A DNA stretch of 64,000 bases. Source: Chitinophagaceae bacterium. Lineage in GTDB: Bacteria > Bacteroidota > Bacteroidia > Chitinophagales > Chitinophagaceae. The notes under the pieces were generated by a model. The model was not told the origin of the DNA and did no database searches. It saw nothing but the letters and a program-made list of their open reading frames with translations. The stretch spans positions 820,236 to 884,235 of the forward strand of contig JADJTY010000003.1 of NCBI GenBank assembly GCA_016710935.1, read 5' to 3'. Position 1 is the stretch's first letter; every line of letters starts with the position of its first letter. The position numbers and the translations under genes were made by a program. Of the stretch, positions 53,067 through 63,508 are shown piece by piece.

Positions 53067-53491
53067 ATGGACATTAAAAAATTGCTCATGGAGGTATCGT
53101 AGGCGGTATCCTTTTTTTTCGGTCTTGGTTATTTGATCTATGGAAATCTTCTTACAGGTTTTATGCAAAACATCCGGGCACAGCAACCGGTGTTGACCGT
53201 GCGATGGAAGATATTCAATTTCTGTACCTGGCTATCGGTAACCTGGCAATGGGATTTTTGCTGGCTTATATTTTCGTAAGAAGTAATGTAAACTCGATGG
53301 CCGGTGGGCTTTTTACCGGTGGTATTGTTGGTGCACTGGTTTCTGTTGGAGTTGATTGTATGATGTATGCAACCACCAATGTTATAAGTAAAACAGCCAT
53401 GGCTGCTGATGTTGCCGCAACTACAGTGATGTGTGCAATTGTAGGCGCAGTGGTAGGTATGGTAATGGGCATGGGTAAAAAGGCTGCCTGA
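53067..53491 (+). CDS. Small integral membrane protein, multiple frameshifts in the N-terminus
   Basis: About 142 residues. The ATG at 53067 begins MDIKKLL, and indels at about 53085, 53115 and 53167 break the first helix (GGIVGGILFFGLGYLIYGNL). The rest reads through as DRAMEDIQFLYLAIGNLAMG, followed by further glycine-rich helices ending VVGMVMGMGKKAA. Four hydrophobic helices are likely. No family recognised. A hairpin with a T-tract follows at 53505-53564. Confidence 0.6.
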
Positions 53492-53504
53492 TTTTAATAT
53501 GATT

Positions 53505-53564
53505 CCTTCATCGCAGGCTATTTTAATGATACTTATATTGAAAAACCTGTGATGAAGGTTTTTT
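53505..53564 (+). terminator. Terminator after the small membrane protein gene
   Basis: CCTTCATCGCAGG and CCTGTGATGAAGG arms with one mismatch, followed by six T residues. Confidence 0.7.
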
Positions 53565-53628
53565 ATGATCAATCGCACTCAAACTGGCATCAATAAAAGA
53601 TTTATTAGTTACTCTTAATAACTAAGTC

Positions 53629-53782
53629 TACATTTGCATTGTACATTAACGCTGTGAGCACACAGTACAGATAGATTCAATTTTTACAAAGTATTCTCCC
53701 CGTAACAGTTTTCTCGTCTTTTAAGTTTGCTTTCTCATTACTGCACAGGTATTTTATTTCTTTTATTTTAATTTTAAGTTTT
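53629..53782 (+). promoter_or_regulatory. -7 box and long pyrimidine-rich leader of the RRM gene
   Basis: TACATTTG at 53629-53636 fits the -7 consensus. The start codon follows 146 nt later, after a leader rich in T and C. Long leaders are common for cold-induced RNA-binding protein genes; regulation here is inference. Confidence 0.45.
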
Positions 53783-54106
53783 ATGAACATTTATGTTTCA
53801 AATTTGAGCTTTAACACCAGCGATGCTGAGTTAAGCGAACTTTTTTCAGCTTTTGGCGAAGTTTCTTCTTCCAAAGTTATTACTGACAGAGAGACCGGAA
53901 GATCACGTGGTTTTGGTTTTGTTGAAATGCCTTCTGAAGATGAAGGTAAAGATGCGATGCTTGGCCTTAACAAAAAAGAAGTTGAAGGACGTGCAATGTC
54001 TGTTTCTGTAGCTAAGGAAAGAGAAGAAAGAAGCAGTAACGGCGGCGGTGGAAACCGTGGTGGTTATGGCAACAACCGCAACAGCGGTGGTGGTGGAAGA
54101 TGGTAA
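53783..54106 (+). CDS. RRM-domain RNA-binding protein
   Basis: A 107-residue single-RRM protein. RNP2 is IYVSNL (residues 3-8) and RNP1 is RSRGFGFVEM (about 43-52), with the central loop FSAFGEVSSSKVITDRETG. The tail (about 80-107) is Gly/Asn/Arg-rich (GGGGNRGGYGNNRNSGGGGR), typical of bacterial and chloroplast glycine-rich RNPs. In Bacteroidota these proteins are abundant RNA chaperones that stand in for Hfq-like functions. It is intact in a region with many frameshifts. Confidence 0.93.
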   Translation: MNIYVSNLSFNTSDAELSELFSAFGEVSSSKVITDRETGRSRGFGFVEMPSEDEGKDAMLGLNKKEVEGRAMSVSVAKEREERSSNGGGGNRGGYGNNRNSGGGGRW

Positions 54107-54129
54107 TTTTTAATTAACTGACTTTCTAT

Positions 54130-54157
54130 AAAGAGCTCTTAACGGGCTCTTTTTTTA
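54130..54157 (+). terminator. Terminator of the RRM gene
   Basis: AAGAGC/GCTCTT stem with an 8-9-nt loop followed by seven T residues. Confidence 0.8.
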
Positions 54158-54203
54158 TGCCACTCATATTGCTATCTTTACGGAAGTGATAAAAAAATAT
54201 AAA

Positions 54204-55567
54204 ATGAACAGATTTATTTTTACTGCTGTGATTGTTTTCTCTTCAGTTGCTCTGCATGCACAAAAGGATGCAAAATTTTCTGTAGATATGAAACAGGAAA
54301 TGTGTAACAAAGTAAAAGCAGCTGCACAACATGCCTGGCAGGGGTATAAAGATTTTGCCTGGGGTGCCGATGATCTTAAACCGCTTACCAAAACAGCAAA
54401 GACATGGTACAAAATGTCAATGCTGATGACACCGGTAGATGCATTTGATACATTTACTTTACTGGGATTGAAAACCGAAGCCAAAGAAGCCAAAGACCTC
54501 ATCTTAACCAAACTTGATTTTAATATTGATAATGATGTACAGGTTTTTGAGATAACCATTCGCCTGCTGGCCGGTTTAATAACTGCTTATGAAATGGATG
54601 GCGACAAGAAATTTCTTACACTTGCCAAAGATCTTGCTGATCGACTGATGCCGGCCTTTAATTCAAAGACCGGAATGCCATACCGCTATGTGCATTTGCA
54701 AACAGGTAAAACAAGAGATGGTATTAACAACCCTGCCGAAATAGGAACATTGATGATGGAGTTTGGTAAGCTTTCAAAAATTACAGGTAATAAAAAATAC
54801 TATGATGCTGCTAAGAAAGGGATGATGTATGTGTACCATCACAGGAGTGCTTGGATTTGGTAGGAGAGCAGATTGATGTGGAAACCGGCAAATGGGTAAA
54901 TGCAAGAAGTCATATTGGTGCTTATATCGATTCTTATTATGAGTATTTATACAAAAGCTGGTTATTGTTTGGTGATAAAGATTTTAAAACCGCTTTTGAT
55001 GTGCACAATACTGCCATTAAAAAACACCTCATCAGTAAAACAGATAAAGGCTGGTTTATGCACCAGATTGATATGAATACTGGTAAACAGATTGGTACAA
55101 CCTATGGCGCACTGGAAGCCTTTTATGCAGGCCTGTGTGCCTTTGCAGGCGATGTGGAAACTGGCCGCCAGATTCAGGAAGCCAATTATTATATGTGGAC
55201 ACGTTTTAACATTGAACCCGAAGAATTTGACTTTAAAGCCGATACCATTACCAGCGCCTATTATATTTTACGGCCCGAAAACCTGGAGAGTGCTTTTTAC
55301 ATGTATCGCCTTACTGGCGAACTTAAATATTTATGGCAGGGGAAGGTAATGGTGGAAAGTATTATTGAGCATTGTAAAAATGACGCAGGATTTGCATCAT
55401 TGAAAAATGTGCAAACATTTGAAAAAACAAATTCCATGGAAAGTTTCTTTTTTGGAGAAACATTAAAATACGCTTACCTCATCTTTGCACCTGAATCAAC
55501 TTTGGATTTTAAAAAAGTGGTGCTGACTACCGAAGCACATCCTTTTAAAATAGGAAAAGCGAACTAA
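54204..55567 (+). CDS. Glycoside hydrolase family 47 (class I alpha-mannosidase-like), one frameshift
   Basis: A secreted enzyme of about 454 residues, signal peptide ending LHAQ. It shows the GH47 barrel signatures HAWQGYKDFAWGADDLKP, MLMTPVDAFDTFTLLGLK, VQVFEITIRLLAGLITAYE and SMESFFFGETLKYAYLIFAP. The calcium-coordinating C-terminal TTEAHPF is present. GH47 enzymes are inverting alpha-1,2-mannosidases, known mainly from eukaryotic N-glycan trimming and uncommon in bacteria. One missing T near 54849 separates HHRS from LDLVGEQIDVETG. Likely substrate is an alpha-mannoside; not certain. Confidence 0.85.
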
Positions 55568-57000
55568 TTATTCTTTGCGCATTTTATTAGTAAAGTAATC
55601 ATGCATTAAAGCTTTGCCATTCTGCATATTAATGCAGAGTAACAGGTTTGCATCGCCGGATGATATTTCATCGTTATCATTACCCAGTATGATCAGCTGT
55701 TTGCCGGTATAGATACAGTCTGTAAATTCGTTGAGCTTTGTATTTAAAGTCCATTTGCTATTACCTTTCAGATCTACCCTGGCAAGAATAATATTGCCTG
55801 CATTTCCAACTTTTTCACGGTAACAAATAATAAATCCATCATCATTTTTTAAATGAATGGGTAAAGCATTGGTCTTGTTCAGCAAAAATCCACCCTGCAA
55901 ATAAACCGCATCATTTATTTTTTCCGGTTCAGTAACCAGCAATTCAGCGGCTTTTTGTAGAATCTTTCAGGCTTACAGTAGCTGTGTATAATTTATTTCG
56001 GGCAGTTTCGGTATAAACAGATCTGTACCTGAAATGGATTTCGGTTTTCTCCAAGTCTTTACTGCTTAACAGGCCATACCATTTGCCGTTAAACGTATCA
56101 ACAGCTGTACAAATACTACTGTAACTTTTGCTGCCGCTTTTTAAACTATTTATCTCCCGCTCTCTGTCACTTTCAGATCTCTTAAGATTATCAAGATCAC
56201 TTATTTCATCACGAATATTCCTTTTCATTACGCTGATACTATCCTGCTGAAGGTTAAAATTTCTGCCACTATCAAGGTAAGCAGCATAACTTATCTTTTT
56301 TTCACTGTATAGTTTATTGTAAACCCTGTACCGTTCGTAGTAAGATTTGTATTTTTCATCCAATGCTGCCGCTGCTTTTTTAAGTTCCTTTATTTTTGCT
56401 TCGGCAGGGCTTTTGGCAATATCATCTTCATCAATTGCCGTTGCCAGTAAGCTGGTTGTTGATAAAGTATACTTCATTCCATCTGTAGCTGTTATCAGTA
56501 TTTCATCATTGGCATCGTTGTATTCATAATAGTTTTTTTCGCCGGGCATTTTGCCTTTTAGTTGTGGGTTCTTTGCTTCAATCATTTCCCTGTCTGCTGT
56601 TTTTTCAAGTGTAAACGGATCAAATGCCAGTAACTCACCAATAAAAACCCAGGCATTCCCATTACCGGTTCCCATAACAGTTATTGGGTGAAATTTTACA
56701 TCGCTGTTGTGCTTTATTTTTTTATTTGCGATGAGTTCTCCAGTTTCCGCATCATTGGTCTGTACAAAATAATTCGTGCTTAAACTTTTAAAGTACTGCC
56801 TCCACTTCTTTATATGAAGTGGCTTTTCCGTATTTAATAATACTGAACACGATCCCTTTATCAGCTTTTTCAAAAAACAGAACAGGGGTTATGGCCGATC
56901 GTTCATCATACCTGGACATACAACCCCTGAGTAAAAATATAAAGCCTGCTATTACAGCAGCAAGAATAAGTACTCCCCTGAAGGTATATTTTTTAACCAT
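55568..57000 (-). CDS. Membrane-anchored protein of unknown function, two frameshifts
   Basis: Joined, this is about 477 residues. An N-terminal transmembrane helix (VLILAAVIAGFIFLLRGCMS) contains a Cys that might be a lipobox. The large extracytoplasmic part contains WVFIGELLAFDPFTLEK and a coiled-coil segment (KIKELKKAAAALDEKYKSYY, DEISDLDNLKRSESDREREI). It ends with strands GKWYGLLSSKDLEKTEIHF and a beta-propeller-like tail (NIILARVDLKGNSKWTLNTK). Breaks lie near 56795 and 55955 (five A where four fit). No family is assigned with confidence. Confidence 0.6.
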
Positions 57001-57079
57001 GTATTTTTTTTAAAGCTTAAATATAGACAACACAAATCAGGATTCAAAATGAACTCGGAATCTGCAAGTACTATTTAAT

Positions 57080-57087
57080 TACATTTG
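57080..57087 (+). promoter_or_regulatory. -7 box of the MFS exporter gene
   Basis: TACATTTG fits TAnnTTTG, 23 nt before the ATG at 57111. Confidence 0.45.
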
Positions 57088-57110
57088 CATCCACAACGAT
57101 CTAAACAATA

Positions 57111-58335
57111 ATGGCTTCAAAACGAAATGCAGCTGTCGGGTTCATTTTTATCACCCTACTGATTGATATAATAGGCTTTGGAATTATCATTCCGGTAATG
57201 CCAACTCTAATTTCCGATTTAAAGCAGGTAGATATCAGTACAGCTTCCACTTACGGTAGCCTGCTTATGTTTTCCTATGCCGTGGTGCAGTTTTTCTTTG
57301 CACCCATATTGGGAAATCTGAGTGATAAATATGGCCGCAGGCCGGTTTTGCTTTTCTCCTTATTTGGTTTTGGTATTGATTATATTTTTATGGCCCTGGC
57401 ACCATCGTATGGCTGGTTATTTTTTGGAAGAATTATTGCAGGCATTACAGGTGCAAGCATGACAACCGAGCAGCTTATATTGCCGATGTAAGCACACCTG
57501 AGAACCGGGCAAAAAATTTTGGTATGATCGGTGCCGCATTCGGCCTCGGGTTTATCATTGGCCCCATGATTGGCGGATTGCTGGGAGGCCTTGGACCACG
57601 TATTCCTTTTTATGCAGCCGCTGCCCTGGCTTTATTGAACTGGGTGTATGGGTATTTTGTTTTGCCCGAATCTTTAAGCAAAGAAAACCGCCGCCCTTTT
57701 GAGTGGAAACGTGCAAACCCGGTTGGTTCATTATTGCATTTAAAAAAATATCCGCCATTGGCGGATTAGCTGTTTCTATTTTCCTGGTCTATGTTGCCGC
57801 ACATGCCATCATGAGCAACTGGAGCTATTTTACCATGTACCGTTTTAACTGGGATGAAAAAATGGTTGGTATTTCGCTGGCTGTTGTTGGGGTATTGGTT
57901 GCAACTGTGCAGGGAGGATTAACCCGGATAATTAATCCGAGGTTGGGAAATGAAAAGACGCTGTACACCGGCCTAGCACTTTATGCATTGGGCATGTTGC
58001 TGTTTGGCATGGCTACACAAACCTGGATGATGTTTGTGTTTTTAATTCCGTATTGCCTGGGTGGTATTGCCCAGCCTGCACTGCAGGCGGTAATGGCAGG
58101 GCATGTGCCTGCCAATGTTCAGGGCGAACTGCAGGGCACGGTTACCAGTCTCATGAGCCTTGCTGCCATCATTGGCCCATTGCTCATGAATAATTTATTC
58201 TTTTACTTTACACATAGCGAAGCACCTTTTTTGTTGCCGGGAGCGCCATTTTTACTGGCCGCTGTTTTAATGGCAACCAGTGCATTTATTGCTTACAGAA
58301 CTTTACATTATAAACAAAAGAAGCCTGTGATATGA
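57111..58335 (+). CDS. MFS exporter of the TCR/Tet type, two frameshifts
   Basis: A 12-helix inner-membrane drug:H+ antiporter-like protein of about 408 residues. It starts MASKRNAAVGFIFITLLIDI followed by IGFGIIIPVMPTL. Motif A is GNLSDKYGRRPVLL, and the signature after helix 4 is GRIIAGITGASMTT. The break near 57470 (one G missing) restores TGAAYIADVSTPENR, and an A-run break near 57747 restores LKKISAIGGLAVSIFLVY. Similarity to tetracycline-type exporters does not show which drug, if any, is exported. The Mur ligase gene starts 4 nt before its stop. Confidence 0.82.
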
Positions 58336-59701
58336 TCAGCGGAATTCACGATTTTAAAAATGTTTTTTTTATTGGTGTTGCCGGAGTTGGTATGAGTGCC
58401 ATTGCACAATACCTGGCCGGCATTGATAAAAATAAGCGGCAGCGACCGCTATTTTAAAGAAGGAGAATTTAACGATACCAAAGAAAAATTGCTGGTAGCC
58501 GGCATACAATGTTTTTTACAAAACGGAGATGGCATAACTGCTGAGACCGACCTGGTTGTAGTTTCTACAGCCATAGAAGATACGGTGTTTGAAGTACAAA
58601 AAGCAAAGCAACTGAATATTCCCATCATCAAACGATCTGAACTGCTGGCACTCATTGCTAAAAGTAAAAGAACGATTGCAGTAGGCGGAACATCGGGCAA
58701 AAGCACTACCAGTGCCATGTTGTTTGATATACTGGATAAAGCAGGTTTACAACCCAGCATCATTAGCGGAGCAGGATTGGTAAGTATAATTAAAGAAGGA
58801 AAAATAGGCAATGCAAAAGTTGGAGCAGGAGAGTGGCTGGTTATTGAAGCAGATGAAAGTGATGGCTCTATTGTGCAATACGAACCTGAAATTGGATTGC
58901 TGCTGAACGTTGATAAAGACCACCAGGAGATTGATGAACTGACGAGCATCTTCACCATATTTAAAAACAACAGTAAGAAGTTTATCGTCAACCAATCCAA
59001 TACTTTAGCCAGACAGCTTTCACAAAATATTAAGCAGGATTTTCTTCAGATGAAAACTCAGAAGCAGGATATGTAGCTAAAGATTTTAAACAGTCAGGAT
59101 TTAATATTCAATATTCAATTTTCAATGTTCAATTTTCAATGAATACGATCGGGCATCACAATGGAGAATGCCCGGCTGCTGTTGCCGTTGCAAACCAAAT
59201 TGGTGTTGATCTTGAAACCTGTGCATCTTCCTTAAAAATTACGAAGGCATTTACCGCCGCAACCAGGTGCTGGGTAACAAAAGCGGTGTTTGGGTAATAG
59301 ATGATTATGCACACAATCCGGTAAAATGTGCTGCTGCTATTATGGCATGCCAGCCGGTAGCCAATAAAGTTGTAGCCTGGTTTCAGCCGCATGGTTATGG
59401 GCCTACCAGGTTTTTGCGTGATGATTTTGTAAAAGAAATTGCCGCCGCCTTAAGGCCGCAGGATGAAATATGGATGAGTGAGATATTCTATGCCGGTGGC
59501 ACAGCCGTAAAAGATATCAGCGCCAACGATTTAATTAATGACATAAAGGCTATGGGTAAAAATGCATTTTTTGTTGAAGACCGAAACCTGTTCCTGGAGA
59601 CAGCCAGGCCTCATCTTTCTGATAATTCTGTCTTACTTTTAATGGGGGCAAGAGATCCGGGGCTGGAAGCATTCAGCAAATCTGTTTTTGAATCACTATA
59701 A
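58332..59701 (+). CDS. Mur ligase family protein (MurC/Mpl-like), three frameshifts
   Basis: An ATP-dependent amide ligase of about 457 residues acting on UDP-MurNAc. The N-terminal Rossmann part is FFIGVAGVGMSAIAQYLAG. The ATP-binding loop is GGTSGKSTTSAMLF and the Mg site region is VIEADESDGSIVQYEP. The C-domain has YEGIYRRNQVLGNK, WVIDDYAHNPVKCAAAIMAC and MGARDPGLEAFSK. Breaks: about 58433, about 59041 (one T missing) and about 59238 (one A missing from SLKNYEGI). It is closer to the Mpl-type recycling ligases of Bacteroidota than to canonical MurC (GTHGKT), but the distinction is tentative. Confidence 0.8.
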
Positions 59702-59710
59702 ATAAAAACG

Positions 59711-60187
59711 ATGAAAATTATTTTAAGTGCATTACTCATTTTTTTCTCAATAACCGGTCATGCACAAATAGCCGCCAAACCGGTTACCAATGCAGAATTA
59801 AAGTTCGTTGGCAACTGGGCAGGCCCCATGGTCGCCACAGTTTTTATTGATGAAAAAAATCAGCATAGCTTTTCAACTGCACTTGAGGTAGTTGATATGC
59901 AGGATTCATTGATGTTTAACTTCACTTATACCGATGCAGCCGGCAAACAATTGATTGAAAAATATCCACTGCGCATTTATGACAATGGAGATAAACTGAG
60001 CTTTGACAGTACACAATTTGAGATTACAGATATACACAGAAAGGGCCCAAGGCTAATCATCTATGCCGAAAGAGAAGGGTATGATAATAACCGCCGGGTA
60101 GAGTGGCAGGATATATTCATCATCGGCCCTGGAATATTAAATATTACAAGGGATCAGGTATCCAGATATGATAGATTTTTCAATTAA
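59711..60187 (+). CDS. Secreted protein of unknown function
   Basis: A 158-residue intact protein with a signal peptide ending GHAQ. The mature part is probably a beta-barrel-like domain: AELKFVGNWAGPMVATVFID, LMFNFTYTDAAGKQLIEKYP, RLIIYAEREGYDNNRRVEWQ and a closing FIIGPGILNITRDQVSRYDR. It lies 9 nt after the Mur ligase gene, suggesting cotranscription. No family recognised. Confidence 0.65.
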   Translation: MKIILSALLIFFSITGHAQIAAKPVTNAELKFVGNWAGPMVATVFIDEKNQHSFSTALEVVDMQDSLMFNFTYTDAAGKQLIEKYPLRIYDNGDKLSFDSTQFEITDIHRKGPRLIIYAEREGYDNNRRVEWQDIFIIGPGILNITRDQVSRYDRFFN

Positions 60188-60230
60188 AAGAAGATTAAAT
60201 CTTACAAAAAAATAAACAGCCACTACAAGT

Positions 60231-61476
60231 ATGTCTTCAATATTAATTCAGCATATTGCACAGTTGGTAAATGTGAGAGAAGAGAACCAATTGCTGCGGG
60301 GTACTGCTTTGGCTAACCTGCCGGTAATTGAAGATGCATTTGTTTTGATAGAAGACGGCATCATTGCCCAATACGGCCATATGTACGAGTTGGAACTAAA
60401 AGTTCCGCAACTGCCCAAATATATAATTGATGCTGATGAGCAATTTGTTTTACCAACCTGGTGTGACAGCCACACTCATATCGTTTTTGCCAAAACCCGT
60501 GAAGAAGAATTTATTGATAAATTAAACGGCATGAGCTATGCAGATATTGCCGCAAAAGGTGGCGGTATCTTAAACTCGGCCAATAAATTAAATGAAGCAA
60601 GCGAATATGATTTGTTCAACAGCGCCAGGAAAAGATTGGAAGAATTAAGCAAACTCGGCACTGGTGCCATCGAAATAAAAAGCGGCTACGGTTTAACTGT
60701 AGAAGGGGAGCTGAAGATGCTACGTGTGATAAAAAAGCTGAAAGAAAAATCAAACCTTAGCATCAAATCAACTTTCTTGGGGGCACATACTTATCCCGTT
60801 GCTTATAAAGAAAATCGTGCTGGCTACATTGACAGTATCATCAACCAAATGCTGCCGGTAATTGCTGCAGAAAAGCTGGCGGATTATATTGATTGCTTCT
60901 GCGAAACCGGTTTTTTTTCTCCCGAAGAAATGGAAACCATATGCAAAGCGGGCATGAGTTATGGGCTTAAACCCAAACTGCACGTTAACCAGTTAAACAG
61001 CATTGGAGGCATCGAATCTGCTATAAAGTTAAATGCCTTATCCGTTGATCATCTGGAGACTATGACAGATGACGATATTAAATTATTAAGCAGTTCAAAC
61101 ACCATTGGAACGCTTTTTGCCAACGGCTGCTTTCTTCTTAAGAATGCACTACCAACCTGCCAGGCAGTTAATTGATTACGGCTGCGCCATTGCCCTGGCC
61201 AGCGATTACAACCCCGGCTCATCACCCAGCGGTAACATGAATTTTGTAGTTGCCTTGAGCTGCATTCAAATGAAAATGCTGCCCGAAGAAGCTATCAATG
61301 CAGCTACCGTAAACGGAGCCTATGCCATGGAATTGCAGAACGAACTTGGAAGCATCACCATCGGCAAAAAAGCCAACCTCATTTTTACAAAACCAATTCC
61401 TTCACTTGCTTACCTTCCTTATTCTTTCGGAAGTAATTTGATAGATAAAGTGATGATTAATGGACAGTTTATTTAA
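60231..61476 (+). CDS. hutI: Imidazolonepropionase, one frameshift
   Basis: A histidine-degradation enzyme that hydrolyses imidazolone-5-propionate to N-formimino-L-glutamate. It has about 415 residues with the amidohydrolase fold. The metal-binding HxH is in CDSHTHIVFAKT. Substrate and metal residues lie in SGYGLTVEGELKML, STFLGAHTYPVAY, KLHVNQLNSIGG and LSVDHLETM, and the last motif is ALASDYNPGSSPSG. An extra T in the five-T run near 61115 breaks the frame; with four T it reads GTLLPTAAFFLRMHYQPAR. FtcD, which uses its product, begins at 63509. Confidence 0.92.
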
Positions 61477-61486
61477 ATGATATAGT

Positions 61487-61902
61487 ATGCAACGTTTTTT
61501 TATCATGATGCTCTGTCTTTTCTTTTGCCATAGCACTTTTGCACAGGCAGATAGTAATGCCTGTTTGAATTATAAGAAAGGATATTTTTCTTACACCGAT
61601 TCGTTGGGAAACACTGTTTTGGTTCACCGGCGAAATAAATACCAGTACGATAAAAATACGGTCACAAAAGTAAGAACGCAGTTCAGGTTAAACTGGACCG
61701 GTAGTTGTTCATACCAGATCACACAGGCAATTACCAACAGCAAAGCTGCCCGAAATATAAAAACAGCAGTACCGTAGTGGTTATTGCTAAAACCGACGGG
61801 GATAATGGTTACACATATACCTGCGAATGCAAGGATAGTACAAACATTAAAAGCGGGTATATGAAAAAGCTCACCAAACAGCAATACTATGATCTTTTTT
61901 AA
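61487..61902 (+). CDS. Small secreted protein, one frameshift
   Basis: About 138 residues joined. The signal peptide ends TFAQ. The body has LNYKKGYFSYTDSLGNTVLV, with Cys residues in SNACL and TGSCSYQI before the break, and YTYTCECKDSTN after it. An indel near 61740-61755 separates the two halves. No family is recognised. It lies between hutI and the convergent CoA-transferase gene. Confidence 0.55.
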
Positions 61903-61959
61903 AGTACAAATGCCGGGATTAAAAAAAACGACATTTGATTTTTAACTGTATGTATTAGC

Positions 61960-63238
61960 CTAAAATGATTTGAACCTTTCGTAGCTCAGCCTGTTAAGCA
62001 TTTCCCGGTCATCTGGATGTGCAATATCTATCAGCAATTTTGCACGCTGCCTTAAATTTTTACCAAATAAATTAACTGCACCATACTCGGTAACCACAAA
62101 ATGCACATGCCCACGGGTGGTAACCACACCGGCGCCTTCTTTTAAATGTGGTACAATCCTGGGTATGCCTTTGACAGTGCGGCTGTTTAATGCAATGATG
62201 GGTTTGCCGCCCGTGCTTAATGCAGATCCGCGCATAAAATCAAGCTGACCGCCTATTCCACTGTATTGGTAAGCGCCTATACTGTCGGCACAAACCTGGC
62301 CAGTTAAATCTACTTCAATCGCACTGTTAATGGCAATCACTTTTGGGTTTTGCCTGATCACATGCGGATTGTTAACATAGGCAATATCCAGAAAATTAAA
62401 TGACGAATTATCATTTACATAATCATACAATTTTTGTTCCGATGGCAAAGAAGTAACTGTTTTATTGGGGTGTTTTGCCTTATATTTGTTATTGATCACA
62501 TCTTTTTCTACCAGGTTAATGATGCCATCGCTCAGCATTTCGGTATGCACACCCAGGTTTTTATGGTTTCCCAAAAAAGAAAGTACTGCATCCGGTATAG
62601 TACCAATACCCATCTGCAGGGTACTGCCATCCTCAATCATATCAGCAATATGTTTACCTATCTGTAGCTCAGTTTCACCAACTTTTGCACTGTAACTTTC
62701 TTCCGGTATGGCAGAATCATGTAAAACCATTTTGGTAAACCTGTCCGTATGTATCATTCCATCGCCATGTGTACGGGGCATTTGTGGATTTATCAGTGCA
62801 ATCGTTTGCCAGGCATTATCAACTGCAGCACGGGCAATATCTACCGACAAGCCCAATGAACAGTATCCATGCTGATCAGGCGGAGAAACCTGTACAATGG
62901 CGGTATCCAGTTCCAGTATTTTACTGGTGAACAGGTAAGGAATATCACTTAAAAAAACCGGCACAAAATCGGCCCGGCCTTCTGCCACTGCAGATCGAAT
63001 TGGCTCAGATACAAATAAGGAGTTCATATGAAAACTCTTACCATATACCGGTTTCATGATCTCCAGTTCTCCTTTTAAGGTTATGGAAACCATTTCAACT
63101 GACTGCAGGCGGTCGCTTTCTTTGGCGAGTTCATTCAAAAGGTAATAGGTACACACTGCCGTGTATAAAAACGCGGGTGTTACTTTCAATAATGGATAAT
63201 GCTTCTTTGGAGCTTACGTAGTTGTAGGGGTGAATCAT
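61960..63238 (-). CDS. Acetyl-CoA hydrolase/4-hydroxybutyrate CoA-transferase family protein, one frameshift
   Basis: A family I CoA-transferase of about 426 residues. From ATG 63238 it reads MIHPYNYVSSKEALSIIESN, then TRVFIHGS. A break near 63150 then shifts into YLLNELAKESDRLQSVEM, so the frame starting at 63189 lacks the true N-terminus. Other features: VQVSPPDQHGYCSLGLSVDI, MGIGTIPDAVLSFLG and the catalytic-Glu region VHTEMLSDGIINLV. The C-terminal part has GIGGQLDFMRGSALSTGGKP and VTEYGAVNLFGKNLRQRA. Acyl substrate not determinable; acetate is common in the family. Confidence 0.85.
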
Positions 63239-63335
63239 TGATTGTTTTTTGCTGCAAATTTCAGCTTTATAACCTAAAGTGCCGGCTAATCTTTATCATG
63301 TGGCAGTATGATTTTTATCTGAACATGGATTTTTT

Positions 63336-63420
63336 ACCACAAAGGACACGAAGTAAAGAACACAAAGTGCACTAAGTATATCTTTGTGTTCTTAGTGCAT
63401 ACCTTTGTGACCCTTGTGGT
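63336..63420. repeat. Inverted array of ACAAAG/CTTTGTG-type repeats
   Basis: ACCACAAAGGACACGAAG on the left and its near-complement CTTTGTGACCCTTGTGGT on the right, with internal AACACAAAG/CTTTGTGTT units and AGTGCACTAAG/CTTAGTGCA units. It lies 89 nt before ftcD. Confidence 0.8.
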
Positions 63421-63508
63421 TAATTTTCTTAATTTTAAAAATAAAAAATAGCCGGTAAGTCGTAAAAAATAAAACGTCTTTCCGCCTTCCCGGCAAAAAA
63501 CAATAACC

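Noticed and set aside
57111..58335. Tetracycline resistance determinant
   Set aside because: The protein has TCR/Tet-type MFS motifs, but they are shared by many non-resistance exporters and nothing mobile is nearby.
59100..59140. ATTCAAT repeat block as an insertion in the Mur ligase gene
   Set aside because: In frame it encodes residues (IQYSIFNVQFSMNTIGHHN) at the place where Mur ligases have a similar strand before GxHN, so it is coding sequence that only looks like the intergenic repeats.
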